From RPQJ01 sp963746325 (GTDB lineage: Bacteria > Pseudomonadota > Gammaproteobacteria > Steroidobacterales > Steroidobacteraceae), in NCBI GenBank assembly GCA_963746325.1, contig CAVVBC010000005.1, forward strand, positions 434,001-498,000: a DNA stretch of 64,000 bases, given 5' to 3'. This document shows positions 1 to 9,223 of the stretch, piece after piece. Every line of letters starts with the position of its first letter. Positions within the stretch are counted from its first letter, which is position 1. Position numbers and translations under genes: made by a program. The notes beneath the pieces were generated by a model. That model made no database searches. It was not told the origin of the DNA and was given only the letters and a program-made list of their open reading frames with translations.

Positions 1-1163
1 AGCGCGTCCCGCTGGCAGCCACCGGTGTCGCGTCTGACGACGCAGCACGAATCGGCACCGGCCGATCGCTGCCATCCCAGTTCGCGCCGTCGGGAATGCG
101 GTTCTCGACCAGCAGCGCAGAGGCGAGGAACGGCTCGAGCCCCACCGCCGGCTGCGCCACCGGAATAGCCACGCCCTTCGATGCATTGACGACCTGCTCC
201 GCGAGGACCCAGTCCACGGCCAGAGCCGCGCCAGTCGCGCGCTTCGCCATTTTTTCCTGGACCTTCCTGGTGAAGCGCTGGCCCTTGGCCGCCGCCTTCG
301 CCTCCGGGTGTTCCTCGTGCGGCGGGAACGACTGCACGTAGAACTGGCCGTCCTGCACCGTGTACAGCAGCGGCTGGTTCACGACCGTCACCTTGGTGCC
401 GATAGGCAGCTGCGGAAAGAGCGTCGCGATGTCTTCCGGATACAGGCGGATGCAGCCGTGACTGGCACGCATGCCGACGCCCGCCGGCTTGTTGGTGCCG
501 TGCATGAGGTAACTGGGCCAGCCCAGGTTCATCGCGAACGCTCCGAGCGGGTTGTCAGGGCCCGCCGGAACCCGAGCGGGCAGGATGTCGCCTTCGGCTG
601 CGTGCTCCTTGCGCACGGACTCGGGCGGCGTCCAGGTCGGGTCCTTGCGCTTCGATACGATCTTCGTCGTGCCCTCGGGCGTCGCCCAGCCGACCATGCC
701 GATGCCGATGGGCACCGTGACGACGGTGCGCTCTGCGCCCTTCGCGGCCTTGGGAAAGTAAAAGAGCCGGAGGGCGGCGAGATTGACCACGACGCCGTCA
801 TGCGGCGCGTCCGGCAGCACGAATTGCGTGGGCAGCACGATGCGCGTGCCGGCCTTCGGCAGCCAGGGATCGACGCCTGGATTGGCGTTCACCACTTCGT
901 CGTAACCCAGGTTGAAGCGGCGCGCGATATCGGACAGCGTGTCTTCTTCGGCCGCGATGGTCGCCTGCAGCTGTCCCACCACCGTGGTCATTTTCGGCAC
1001 ATACGGAAACGTATGCGTCGCGAGCGGCTCGGCATACTGCGGCGGGGGCGGCTCAGCCGGCGGCGGCGGTGGCTCGTGCTGCGGCGAGAAGACGCTGCAA
1101 CCGGAGAGCATCGGCGACACTGCCTAGCAGCACCGCACGTCGATGGTTGGAAAGTCGCTTCAA
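1..1163 (-). CDS. L,D-transpeptidase lipoprotein with LysM-like segment (partial, frameshifted signal peptide)
   Basis: Predicted periplasmic L,D-transpeptidase (YkuD fold), an enzyme that forms 3-3 peptidoglycan cross-links or attaches lipoproteins to peptidoglycan. The catalytic signature is plain near 430-530: HGTNKPAGVGMRASHGCIRL, with the expected His and SHGC Cys. Ahead of it is a LysM-like segment (EEDTLSDIARRFNLGYDEVV). The gene runs off the left edge, so its C-terminus is missing. The intact frame opens at an ATG at 1111 with only M-L-S-G-C before the lipobox Cys. A normal lipoprotein signal (MKRLSNHRRAVLLGSVA) lies just upstream in another frame, from a TTG at 1163 preceded by AGGGG. 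Removing one base at 1112-1115 joins the two into a perfect LSGC lipobox, so I infer an indel there. It follows the TPM genes on the same strand. The family is certain; the start is less so. Confidence 0.9.
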
Positions 1164-1207
1164 GGTCTCGTACCCCTCGTCTGAATCACAGGCCCGCGGC
1201 CGCCCGT

Positions 1208-1711
1208 TTACAGCAACGCAGGGCGGTTGGGCAACTCGTCTTCGTCGCGGCCGCCGGGAAGCGGCGGGTAATGGCGCGCCAGCAGCCTGCCGGCTTCCAG
1301 CACGCCCTCCACCGCGCCTTGCTCATAGTGCCCGGCGCGAAATTGTTCTTCCATGGTGTGGCAGACCGCCGCCCATTCCTGCGCGCTGACACGACCGTTG
1401 AAGCCTCTGTCAGCGACGATTTCGACGTCGCGGTCGGCCAGCAGCACGAAGATCAGGATGCCATTGTTCGCCTCGGTATCCCACACGCCGAGCGCCGCGA
1501 AGACCTCGAGCGCCCGCTGCCGCGGCGACTTGCCCGCGAAAATCTCCGCGGGTTCCAGGTCGACTTCGATCGCGAAGCGGATCTCGCCGCTGTGCGTCAG
1601 CTCGGACGCCGTGACGGCGCGCTCGATGGCTTCCAGGGTTTGGACCGGAAACAGGGCCGCAAGTTTGCGGCGCGTCGTGAACAGGTGCCGGAATGCGCGT
1701 CGCCAGTCCAT
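1208..1711 (-). CDS. TPM-domain protein, short soluble form
   Basis: Second of two consecutive TPM-domain proteins (TPM_phosphatase/TLP18.3/Psb32 family). It is about 167 residues, starting MDWRRAFRHLF. It lacks a signal peptide and transmembrane helix, so it is probably cytoplasmic or membrane-associated. Family landmarks are SGEIRFAIEV, then ALEVFAALGVWDTEANNGIL and the ADRDVEIVADRGF core. The biochemical role is unsettled; homologues are tied to membrane or photosystem maintenance and some show phosphatase activity. I chose the ATG at 1711, behind GGTGAG. An alternative ATG at 1723 overlaps the stop of the upstream TPM gene, so translational coupling is likely either way. The context lemA-TPM-TPM is a recurrent arrangement in proteobacteria. 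Confidence 0.85.
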   Translation of the reverse strand: MDWRRAFRHLFTTRRKLAALFPVQTLEAIERAVTASELTHSGEIRFAIEVDLEPAEIFAGKSPRQRALEVFAALGVWDTEANNGILIFVLLADRDVEIVADRGFNGRVSAQEWAAVCHTMEEQFRAGHYEQGAVEGVLEAGRLLARHYPPLPGGRDEDELPNRPALL

Positions 1712-1716
1712 GGTGC

Positions 1717-2670
1717 TCACCATCCGCCCGAGGCGCCGCCGCCCCCGAAGCCGCCACCACCGCCGCCGAAGCCGCCTCCGCCGAAACCTCCCCCACCGAA
1801 GCCACCGCCCCCGAACCCACCGCTGTGGCCCCAGCCGCTGCCGTGACGCCGGCTGGCCCAGCCGCCAGCGCCGGGTCCACCCCCGCCGCCCAGGCCGCCA
1901 AGCAGCGAGAAAATGAAGGCCAGCACGCCGGCGAAGACCGAAATGCCGAGCAGGCTGATCAGCATCCAGGTCAGGAAACCGACGATGCCGCCCGTCGCGA
2001 GGGCACCGCCCACGCGGCCGAACAGCTTGCGCAGGATCGAGCCGCCGACCAGCGCGAAGATGAACAGGAACGGCAACATGTTGAAGAGCCACGGGATGTT
2101 GGCCGCGGGCGAGCTGATCTCGGGGGCCGGCAACGGCTCGCCCTCGATCACGCGCATGATGCGGTCGACGCCGGTGTTGATGCCGTCGTAGTAATCGCCG
2201 CGCTTGAACGCAGGTGCGATGTCCTGCTGGATGATGCGATTGGCGGTGGCGTCCGGCAGCGCGCCTTCGAGGCCGTAGCCGACCTCGATACGTACCTTGC
2301 GATCGTTGAGCGCGACCAGCAGCAGTACGCCGTCCTCGACCTTGGCGCGGCCGAGTTGCCACTGGTCCACCACCCGGATCGAATACTGGTCTATGGCCTC
2401 GGGCTCGGTCGTCGGCACGATCAGCACCGCGACCTGGCTGCCCTTGGCCTGCTCGAAGGCGGCGAGCTTGGCTTCCAGTGCGGACGACTGGTCAGGCGTC
2501 AACGTGCCGGTGAGGTCGGTGACGCGCGCCGTCAACTGCGGCACGGCCACGAGGCCCTGCTGGGCGAACGCAGGCGCGACGAACACGACGCTGGACAGCC
2601 ACAGCGCGGCCGCGAGTACGCATACCCGCCATGGCAGGCGCAGATAGGACAAGCGGGGGGTGGCGACCAT
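1717..2670 (-). CDS. TPM-domain membrane protein with Gly-rich tail (YgcG-like)
   Basis: Membrane-anchored TPM-domain protein of about 317 residues. A signal peptide (LPWRVCVLAAALWLSSVVFVAPAFA) is followed by the TPM domain (PQLTARVTDLTGTLTPDQ, EDGVLLLVALNDRKVRIEVG), two or more hydrophobic helices (WLFNMLPFLFIFALVGG and GIVGFLTWMLISLLGISVFA), and a C-terminal tail that is nearly all Gly with Phe, ending GGASGGW. This is the usual architecture of YgcG-like proteins paired with LemA. The start is the ATG at 2670. A longer reading from 2718 is possible but passes through a 12-bp stem-loop. The gene sits between lemA and a second TPM gene, and the three probably form one transcript. Function is unknown beyond a proposed role in envelope stress or membrane protein maintenance. 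Confidence 0.9.
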   Translation of the reverse strand: MVATPRLSYLRLPWRVCVLAAALWLSSVVFVAPAFAQQGLVAVPQLTARVTDLTGTLTPDQSSALEAKLAAFEQAKGSQVAVLIVPTTEPEAIDQYSIRVVDQWQLGRAKVEDGVLLLVALNDRKVRIEVGYGLEGALPDATANRIIQQDIAPAFKRGDYYDGINTGVDRIMRVIEGEPLPAPEISSPAANIPWLFNMLPFLFIFALVGGSILRKLFGRVGGALATGGIVGFLTWMLISLLGISVFAGVLAFIFSLLGGLGGGGGPGAGGWASRRHGSGWGHSGGFGGGGFGGGGFGGGGFGGGGGGFGGGGASGGW

Positions 2671-2677
2671 GGCATGG

Positions 2678-2713
2678 CCCCGTGTCGCGCCCCCAGCGGG
2701 ACGCGACACGGGG
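2678..2713 (-). promoter_or_regulatory. 12-bp stem-loop between lemA and the TPM gene covering the likely SD
   Basis: Perfect inverted repeat: CCCCGTGTCGCG at 2678-2689 and its complement at 2702-2713, with a 12-nt loop. It lies wholly between the lemA stop (2720) and the TPM start (2670). On the minus-strand transcript the 3' arm ends in the GGGG that would serve as Shine-Dalgarno for the ATG at 2670. The stem could therefore tune or couple translation, or stabilise the upstream lemA message. There is no T-run, so a simple terminator is unlikely. Confidence 0.6.
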
Positions 2714-2719
2714 AACACC

Positions 2720-3352
2720 TCAGTTGGTCGCGGGTGCGGGCGTCGGCGCGGCCGCCGGCGCCGTCGGCGTCGGCGTCGCGAAGTCCACGGTCGGCGGCTT
2801 GGCGATGACCGCCTCGTTCTCGACCGTGAAGTTGGGCTTCACGTCATAGCCGAAGATCATCGCAGTGAGATTCACCGGGAACTTGCGGATGGTGACGTTG
2901 TAATCCTGCACCGCCTGGATGTAGCGGTTACGCGCCACGGTGATCCGGTTTTCGGTGCCTTCGAGCTGCGCCTGCAGGTCGCGGAAGTTCTGGTCCGACT
3001 TGAGCTCGGGGTACCGCTCGACCACGACCATCAGGCGCGACAGCGCGCTCGACAGCTCGCCCTGCGCCGCCTGGAACTGCTGCAGCGAAGCCGGGTCGTT
3101 GGCATTGACCTGCGTCTGCGTCGCACGGGCGCGAGCCTCGGTGACGCCGATGAGCACGGCCTGCTCCTGCGCGGCGAAGCCCTTGACCGTGTTGACGAGA
3201 TTGGGGATCAGGTCGGCGCGACGCTGATACTGGTTGACGACTTCCGACCATGCGGACTTCGTGGCCTCGTCCTGCACCTGGATCGTGTTGTAGCCGCAAC
3301 CCGACAGCATCATTGCCGCCACCGCCAGCAGAATTACATGCAAGGCTCGCAT
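2720..3352 (-). CDS. lemA: LemA family lipoprotein
   Basis: LemA-family protein of about 210 residues. It has an N-terminal lipoprotein signal MRALHVILLAVAAMMLSGC (lipobox LSGC) and then the conserved LemA helical domain: VNQYQRRADLIPNLVNTVKG, then LSRLMVVVERYPELKSDQNF, then TENRITVARNRYIQAVQDYN and RKFPVNLTAMIFGY. The tail is Pro/Ala-rich low complexity. The start at 3352 is supported by AAGGAG about 9 nt upstream. LemA proteins form coiled helical bundles at the membrane; their role is not settled, but they are consistently neighbours of TPM-domain proteins, as here. The gene lies 54 nt downstream of the M13 peptidase on the same strand. Confidence 0.95.
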   Translation of the reverse strand: MRALHVILLAVAAMMLSGCGYNTIQVQDEATKSAWSEVVNQYQRRADLIPNLVNTVKGFAAQEQAVLIGVTEARARATQTQVNANDPASLQQFQAAQGELSSALSRLMVVVERYPELKSDQNFRDLQAQLEGTENRITVARNRYIQAVQDYNVTIRKFPVNLTAMIFGYDVKPNFTVENEAVIAKPPTVDFATPTPTAPAAAPTPAPATN

Positions 3353-3406
3353 CGGAACGCTCTCCTTAAATGACACCGACCGCCCCACCCCTTCAAGTTC
3401 GCGACA

Positions 3407-5439
3407 TTACCAGATTCGGACGCGCTGGTCGGTCGGCAGGTAGAGCTGGTCGCCTGCCTTTACTTCGAACGCCTCGACGAACGCCGGCATGTTGCGGACG
3501 ATGCCGTTGGTGCGGTATTCGCTCGGGCTGTGGGGATCCGTCTTCAGGCGCTTGATCGCCTCGTCTTCCCGGTACTTGCGCGCCCAGATCTGGCTCCAGC
3601 CGATGAAGAAGCGCTGGTCGCCGGTGAAACCGTCGAGCACGGGCGCCGGCTTGCCGTCGAGGGCCAGCTGGTAGGCCTTGTGGGCCACGGCCAGCCCGGA
3701 GAGGTCGCCGATGTTCTCGCCCAGCGTGAGCTCGCCGTTGACGTTCATGCCTGGCACGGGGCTGAACGCGTTGTACTGTTTCACCAGGACCTTGGCGCGC
3801 GCTTCGAACAATTCGTTGTCGGCGGGGGTCCACCAGTCACGCAGGACGCCCTTGCCGTCGAACTTGCGGCCCTCGTCGTCGAAGCCGTGGCTGATCTCGT
3901 GGCCGATCACGGCGCCGATGCCGCCGTAGTTCACGGCGTCGTCCGCGTTCATGTCGAAGAACGGCGGCTGCAGGATGGCCGCAGGGAACACGATCTCGTT
4001 GCCGAGCGGGTTGTAGTACGCGTTCACCGTCTGCGGCGTCAGGCCCCACTCGGTCTTGTCGACCGGCTTGCCGACCTTGCGCAGCGTGCGCTGCGTGTTG
4101 ATCTCGCGCGCGCGCAGCACGTTGCCGAGCAGGTCGTCCGGGTGCGTGACCAGCCCATCGTATTGCTTCCACTGGGTGGGATAGCCCACCTTGACCGTGA
4201 AGCGACGTACCTTGTCGTGCGCTTCCTGCCTGGTCGCCGGGCCCATCCACTCCAGCTCGTCGATCGAGACGTCGAAGGCCTTGAGCAGGTTCGCGACCAG
4301 CTTCTCCATGCGGACCTTCGCTTCCGGCGGAAAATGCCGCTTCACGTACTCCTTGCCCAGCAGGTCGCCGGTGCTGCCCTCGAGCTCGGCCAGGGCGCGC
4401 TTCCAGCGCGGCAGGTTCTGCGGGACGCCCGAGAGCGTGCGCGAATAGAAGTCGAAGTTCTCGTCGACGAACGCCTTGCTCAGGTAGGGCGAGAACGCGT
4501 CGATGGTGCGCAGCGTGAGGTAATCCTTCCACGTCGCGAGCGGCTCCTCGGCCACGGCCTTGCCGACGGTCTTGAAATAATCGGGCTGTGCCAGCACGAA
4601 CTGCCCCGTGCCGCCGAGCGTCATCTGTTCGAGCCACGTCGACCAGTCGATGCCGGGCGTGGCTGCCTCGGCCGCCTCGACCGTGACCGGGTTGTACAGC
4701 TTCTGGATGTCGCGCATCTCGACCGCCGGCCACGATGCAGCAGCGAGTCGTGTCTCGAACGCCATGATGCTCCTGCGCGACTGCCGCGGCATCCTTGCGG
4801 CCGGTGAGCTTGAAGACGTTGGCGATGTGCTGTTCGTAGTCCGCACGAATCTCCGTGAACCGCGGCTCCTTGGAGAAGTAGTAGTCGCGCTCGGGCAGGG
4901 CGAGTCCCGCCTGGAACAGCCACAGCGTGTTGACCTCTGGATCCTTGGCATCGGCAAAGACCTGGGCGCCGATCGGGTTGTCGATCATCAGCAGCTGCGC
5001 GCGCGCCAGGTAGTCGAGCAACTGCTTGCGGTCCTTGATCGCCGCGATGCGGTCGAGCTCGGGCTGCAGCGGTGCCAGGCCCAACCGCTCGGCCCGCGCC
5101 TCGTCCATGAAGCTGGCATAGAAATCGCCGATCAACTGCTGGTCGGAGCCCGTCGGGGCTTTGGCGCGCGCCGCTTCCTCGACGATCACGTGCAGGTTCT
5201 GCTCGGCGGCGTCCGACAGGATCGAGAAGGTGCCGTAATTCGACTTGTCGGCCGGGATCTCGGTGTTCTTGAGCCAGGTGCCGTTGACGAACCGATAGAG
5301 GTCGTCCTGCGGCCGCACGCTGCGGTCGAAATTCTGCTGGATCAGACCCGACGCGAGGGCGGGTTCCGGGTGGGGGCGACGCGGCGGAGGCCGAGAACGT
5401 TATTGCCAGGGCAACGAGCAGGGACCAGCGGATCTGCAT
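3407..5439 (-). CDS. M13 family metallopeptidase (neprilysin-like), two internal frameshifts
   Basis: Secreted zinc endopeptidase of the M13 (neprilysin/PepO) family, about 677 residues after frame correction. The signal peptide MQIRWSLLVALAITFSASAA starts at 5439 behind GGAG. The M13 N-terminal domain follows (QDDLYRFVNGTWLKNTEIPA, then GLALPERDYYF). The catalytic domain has NAYYNPLGNEIVFPAAILQP, the zinc motif HEISH followed by GFDDEGRKFD, and the third ligand in GENIGDLSG. The reading frame breaks twice. One break lies between the signal peptide and mature N-terminus (about 5345-5385). The other is at 4770-4774, where one extra G separates DAAAVAQ from SIMAFETRLAA. Family conservation is intact on both sides of each break, so sequence error is likelier than decay. 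It precedes lemA in the same orientation. Confidence 0.9.
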
Positions 5440-5504
5440 GAGTCGGACTCCGTGACGGGTACGCGGCCGCGGGAGGGGGCCGGGAGACCCGGAATTATAG
5501 AGGT

Positions 5505-6257
5505 TCAGCTGCGACCCAGCCTGAGGTGGACGGGCCAGTTGAGACGAACCGTGCCGTCCACGGGCCAGGCCGTTGCGAGCTCGGCGGCCAGCGCCGGCAG
5601 CGGGTCGTCACCGGGATGCGCGTCGCGGTAGCGCTGGACGGACGACCAGGTGGCGAGGTAGCCCATGACCTGCTCCAGCGTCCAGTCGGTGACCAGCGTG
5701 AAAGCCGGCGCCTGCTCCTCGGCCCAGGGGAACGGCAAGGTCGTGTAGGCCTCGTCGACGTAGCGACGCTCCGGCGGCCAGTAGGGTCCGATCACGTCGT
5801 AGTAGAAGCGGTCCAGCGCTGCGTCGACCCGTGCGCTGGCGCGAAACTTCTCGTAGGTCCACACCGCGATCACGCCACCCGGTTGCAGCACGCGACGGCA
5901 TTCCGCGTAGAAGCGATCGAAGTCGAACCAGTGCACGGCCTGTGCCGCGGCGACCAGCGCCACCGACTGATCGGGCACAGGCAACTGCTCCGCCATTGCG
6001 CACTGGTAGCTCACCCGCGGATGCGGCTGTGCGCGTTCGAGTTGCGCGCGACTGCCGTCCACCGCAAGGACCGCGTCGAAGTGCGCGGCGAGCGCGACGG
6101 CGGCCTGGCCGTTGCCGGTGGCGCAGTCGACTGCAAGCGTGCGCGCAGGCGCGCGCGACGCGATCCATGCGAGCAATTCAGGGGGATAGCCCGGCCGATA
6201 GCGGCTGTAGTCCGCGGATTGCCGCGAAAAGTGATCCTTGAACGTGCGTGCGGTCAT
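5505..6257 (-). CDS. Class I SAM-dependent methyltransferase (Methyltransf_11 type)
   Basis: Small-molecule-type SAM methyltransferase of 250 residues. It opens with FKDHFSRQSADYSRYRPGYP, typical of a widespread family near UbiE/COQ5. Motif I is TLAVDCATGNGQAAVALA, the acidic loop is VLAVDGSRAQL, and the post-motif region is VALVAAAQAVHWFDFDRFYA, followed by LQPGGVIAVWTYEKF. The HWFD and YEKF elements are characteristic of this subgroup; its substrate is unknown. There is no signal or membrane segment, so the enzyme is cytosolic. It lies upstream of the M13 gene on the same strand, 65 nt away, and divergent from the DUF2721 gene. Confidence 0.9.
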   Translation of the reverse strand: MTARTFKDHFSRQSADYSRYRPGYPPELLAWIASRAPARTLAVDCATGNGQAAVALAAHFDAVLAVDGSRAQLERAQPHPRVSYQCAMAEQLPVPDQSVALVAAAQAVHWFDFDRFYAECRRVLQPGGVIAVWTYEKFRASARVDAALDRFYYDVIGPYWPPERRYVDEAYTTLPFPWAEEQAPAFTLVTDWTLEQVMGYLATWSSVQRYRDAHPGDDPLPALAAELATAWPVDGTVRLNWPVHLRLGRS

Positions 6258-6340
6258 GCGCTGCGATCGTGCAGGAGGCCGTCACGCGCCGCAATGCGCG
6301 CGGCGTACAATGCGCACCTGCTCTCGCGTGGGTGCCTGCC

Positions 6341-6778
6341 GTGAATGGAATCGAAGTCGTCGACATCGCCCACGCGATCCAGCTCGCCCTGGCGCCGGTG
6401 TTCCTGCTGTCGGGCATCTGGGTGTTCCTGGGCGTGCTGGCGAGCCGGCTGGCCCGCATCGTCGACCGGGCCCGCAGCATGGAAAAGGAATTGCGGCTGC
6501 CCGAGGCGCGCGATCCCGAGCGCATCCGTAACCAGTTGCGTGCGCTCGCACGCCGCGCGCGCTACATCAACATCGCCATCACGCTGGGCACGGTCGCGGC
6601 GCTGCTGGTGGCCATCGTGATCGCGCTGGTTTTCTCGAGCACGTTCATCCCCATCAACCTCGCCGCCCCGCTCGCCCTGCTGTTCGTGCTGGCGATGGCT
6701 GCGCTGGTCGCGGCGTTCGTGAGCTTCCTGATCGAAGTGCGGATCGCAATCGCGGTGCTGCGGATCGGCGACGCCTAG
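6341..6778 (+). CDS. DUF2721 family membrane protein
   Basis: Protein of 145 residues matching the DUF2721 pattern: an N-terminal DIAHAIQLALAPVFLLSGIW helix, a short basic cytosolic stretch with SRLARIVDRARSMEK, a RALARRARYINIAITLGTV segment, and two further hydrophobic helices ending in a short RIGDA tail. Three membrane helices are likely, so it sits in the inner membrane. I chose the GTG at 6341 because the family begins at about this residue; the frame extends upstream but with non-coding character. No function is established for the family. It converges on the TrmA-like methyltransferase, 24 nt apart. Confidence 0.88.
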   Translation: MNGIEVVDIAHAIQLALAPVFLLSGIWVFLGVLASRLARIVDRARSMEKELRLPEARDPERIRNQLRALARRARYINIAITLGTVAALLVAIVIALVFSSTFIPINLAAPLALLFVLAMAALVAAFVSFLIEVRIAIAVLRIGDA

Positions 6779-6802
6779 CGTCGCTTGAATGCCGGGCGCG
6801 CC

Positions 6803-7980
6803 TCAGGCGCGGGCGAAGCACGCGACGGTCTCCACGTGCTCTGTATACGGCATCAGGTTGAAGGCGCTCAAATCCGTGAGACGCAGGGTGCCGGCTGCGG
6901 TCAGTTGCGCGGCGTCCGCCAGGAACGAGGCCAGGCCGCAACTGACGTAGATGAACTGCTGCGGCGGGTGCGCGAGCAATTGCGCCTTGAGCTCTGCGTC
7001 CAGCCCTTTGCGCGGCGGGTCCGCGATGACGACGTCGACGCCGGTGGCGATCGCGGCGTGCGCTGCGGCCGGGCCCGCGACCACCTGCACTTTTGCGCGG
7101 GCATCCGCGTCGAGCGCCTCGAGCCCGAGCGCCAGGCCCCGCAGCGACTGGGGCGCGACTTCGTTCATGTGGATGCGCTGGATGCGGTCAAGCATGGAGA
7201 GCCCTATCGCACCCACACCGGCGTAGAACTCCGCGACCGTAGCCCCCGCCGACACACGGTCGCGCACGTGCTCGACGATGCGACCTGCAATCTCGAGGTT
7301 GTTCTGCCCGAACGCACCGGGCGGGTAGTGCACCGCCGCGCCGCCGAAGTGTTCGACGACGCTTTCCGGTCCACACCAGCGCTCGAAGCGCGGACCCAGG
7401 ATGGCGTTGCTTGGCTCGCACTGCGAGTTGAACCAGAGGCTGTGCAGCTCATCACCGAGACGATCGCGCAGCAAATCGAGCGCACCGGCCAGGGGCTCGG
7501 CGGTGGCCGCATTGCCAATCAGCACCACTTGCACGGTACCGGACGCGCGCTCGACGACCACCTGCAGGTAGCGCGCGATGCCGCGATGCGTCGATTCCAC
7601 GTACGGGCGGCACGTCGGCATCGATCAGCGCGCGGCGCACGACGGCGGCCACGCGGTTGATCAACGGGTCGTGGATCACGCAGTTCGGGATCGTGACGAC
7701 GCGATGCGAGCCGAGTTCGAACATGCCCAGCTTCGGCGCGCCCGGCCGCCCGCGTATCGCGAGGCGCGCCCGTTGACGAAAGCCGGTGGACGCACCCGTG
7801 ATCACCGGCACGTGACGGATGCCGTGCGTTGCCGCCAGAGCCTGCGAGTGCGTCGAGCGCTGCGGGCGCAATACCCGGTTCGCCGAAGCGCGGGCAGCCC
7901 GGGCACGGCGGTCGGTGCGAACAGTCGAGAAAAGTTGGCAAGGGCGTGCGGGTGAATGACTGGTTCGTAGGCGATGCCAC
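6803..7980 (-). CDS. TrmA/RumA-like class I RNA m5U methyltransferase, two frameshifts
   Basis: Member of the COG2265 family, which methylates C5 of uridine in tRNA or rRNA. It is about 391 residues after correction. The N-terminus carries a cysteine cluster, CSHRPPCPGCPRFGEPG, typical of the Fe-S binding members. The catalytic half has ATVAEFYAGVGAIGLSML (SAM site), the VIADPPRKGLD motif and the nucleophile region IYVSCG. Two indels split the frame: an extra G at 7841-7842, between ALDALA and ALAATHGIRHVPV, and an extra C at 7605-7607, between RALIDADVPP and YVESTHRGIARY. The GTG at 7980 lies 2 nt from the preceding small gene, so they are probably co-transcribed. It cannot be assigned to one paralogue (TrmA, RlmC, RlmD), so no symbol is given. 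Confidence 0.85.
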
Positions 7981-7981
7981 G

Positions 7982-8194
7982 CTAGTCCCCGCCGCCCCCG
8001 TCGCCGCCGCCACCATCAGTGTCGCCCCCGCCGTCCGGGTCGCTATTCTTGTGCCGCGACCCTGCGTCAGAGCCGGCCCCGCCCGCGCCTCCGGAGTCAC
8101 CGGACTGGTCGGCACGTTGCCGCTCTCGCCGCGACCGCCGCAGCAACACCAGCGCGAGTATCGCCACGACCAGGATGAAAATTGCGATCTTCAT
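7982..8194 (-). CDS. Small single-pass membrane protein with Gly/Asp-rich tail
   Basis: Protein of 70 residues. One N-terminal transmembrane helix (MKIAIFILVVAILALVLLRR) is followed by a basic stretch (RRSRRERQRADQ) and a low-complexity tail of Gly, Asp and Ser ending GGGGDGGGGD. I do not recognise a family. The helix-then-Arg layout gives N-out/C-in topology with the repetitive tail in the cytosol. Its stop is followed within 2 nt by the GTG of the TrmA-like gene, so translation of the two may be linked. The tail expands GGC/GGT-type codons and could be variable in length between strains. Confidence 0.6.
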   Translation of the reverse strand: MKIAIFILVVAILALVLLRRSRRERQRADQSGDSGGAGGAGSDAGSRHKNSDPDGGGDTDGGGGDGGGGD

Positions 8195-8321
8195 GCGACG
8201 TCATCTCTCATGTTCAACAGTCCGATGCCGCCGGGGGTGAACCACATGCCGTTGCTTTCCTTATGTAAACGGAAGCCACATGACACCTGCGCACATCGCA
8301 GAGCAACTACGACACCGTCGT

Positions 8322-8501
8322 CTACGAATTCCGGTCTCTATCGTCGGTTTTCCGTCGCCACAATTTGACGAAGTGAACAAGCACGTCCAGCGATGCGCCC
8401 ACGGCCGCTCCGAGTGCAACAGACAGGGCGAGTTGCCCGCGTGACGCGCCGTAGGCGGCACCCAGCGCGGCTCCAATGGCGGTCGAAACACCAATGCTCA
8501 C
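8322..8501 (-). CDS. Small glycine-zipper membrane protein
   Basis: A 59-residue protein starting at the GTG at 8501, whose GTGA overlaps the stop codon of the preceding gene. The sequence begins MSIGVSTAIGAALGAAYGAS and continues through VALGAAVGASLDVLVHFVKL to a basic, charged tail. Two Gly/Ala-spaced hydrophobic segments (GAALGAAYGAS and GAAVGAS) look like a glycine-zipper hairpin of the kind that packs tightly in membranes. There is no recognised family. The 4-nt overlap with the upstream multi-pass protein is the main support that it is real. Confidence 0.6.
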   Translation of the reverse strand: MSIGVSTAIGAALGAAYGASRGQLALSVALGAAVGASLDVLVHFVKLWRRKTDDRDRNS

Positions 8502-9187
8502 GTCTCTGCTCCGTCAACCAATGGTCGGACCCGAATCATGATGATGCCGAGCCCTGCAAACCATAGGATCTGGCCAAGTCCAAAGACGGTACCCAACTCA
8601 GCCAGCGACGGAACGACCGTCAGAATGCCCGCTGCGCCAATCATAAGTCCGAGGTAGCTCAGGGAGCCTGGTAGCGCGCTGGAGCGCAGCGACGCAATAC
8701 TGATCAATAGCACCCACACGCCCCCGACGATCTCCACGCCACCTCCCAGCCCGTCCTGAATGGCCCCGATTGCGGTCCACACGGACGCCGCGTGCGCTGC
8801 ATCCTGAGCATGAAGTCCCGCTACGGCCTCCAGCCCCACGCTTCCAACCATGCCGCTCGCAATCACCAATCCGGCCCAAATCAGGCCGAACGGCGTGGCT
8901 ACCTTCATCAGGTCGCTGGACTTGCCGTTCAGCCGTTCGTGAAGGGCGACAGACAGTAAAACCAAGGCGATGCCAAAGACGACGTAGATCAGAATCGTCA
9001 ACGCCTGGAAGATCGACTGCTTTTCCAGCGCGAACGAGAGCTTGCGTGCGGGCGTCCACCCCCCCGTGTCGCCCGGGTTCAGGAGCGTCGCCATGATCGT
9101 GAAGCCGACGATGTAGGCAAACGCCTCGACCAGTGCCGCAATACCGCCAGCCTTCTGCAGGTTAAACACATTGTCCCTTGGCCCCAT
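8498..9187 (-). CDS. Multi-pass membrane protein, DUF4386-like
   Basis: Protein of 229 residues with about six hydrophobic segments, for example AALVEAFAYIVGFTIMATLL, FQALTILIYVVFGIALVLLS, TPFGLIWAGLVIASGMVGSV, and GGVEIVGGVWVLLISIASLR. Layout and length resemble DUF4386-type inner-membrane proteins, but I am not certain of the family. There is no catalytic motif. Its stop overlaps the GTG of the small glycine-zipper gene downstream, suggesting a two-gene unit. The CrtO-like gene lies just upstream on the same strand (37 nt). Confidence 0.65.
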   Translation of the reverse strand: MGPRDNVFNLQKAGGIAALVEAFAYIVGFTIMATLLNPGDTGGWTPARKLSFALEKQSIFQALTILIYVVFGIALVLLSVALHERLNGKSSDLMKVATPFGLIWAGLVIASGMVGSVGLEAVAGLHAQDAAHAASVWTAIGAIQDGLGGGVEIVGGVWVLLISIASLRSSALPGSLSYLGLMIGAAGILTVVPSLAELGTVFGLGQILWFAGLGIIMIRVRPLVDGAET

Positions 9188-9223
9188 GGCGACACTCGCT
9201 TGCCAATGAACTGTTCGGCCACA

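Noticed and set aside
308..1846. 512-codon plus-strand frame over the LDT and TPM genes
   Set aside because: It is a shadow: low complexity (Pro/Lys repeats mirroring the Gly tail) and the reverse strand carries clear domain motifs.
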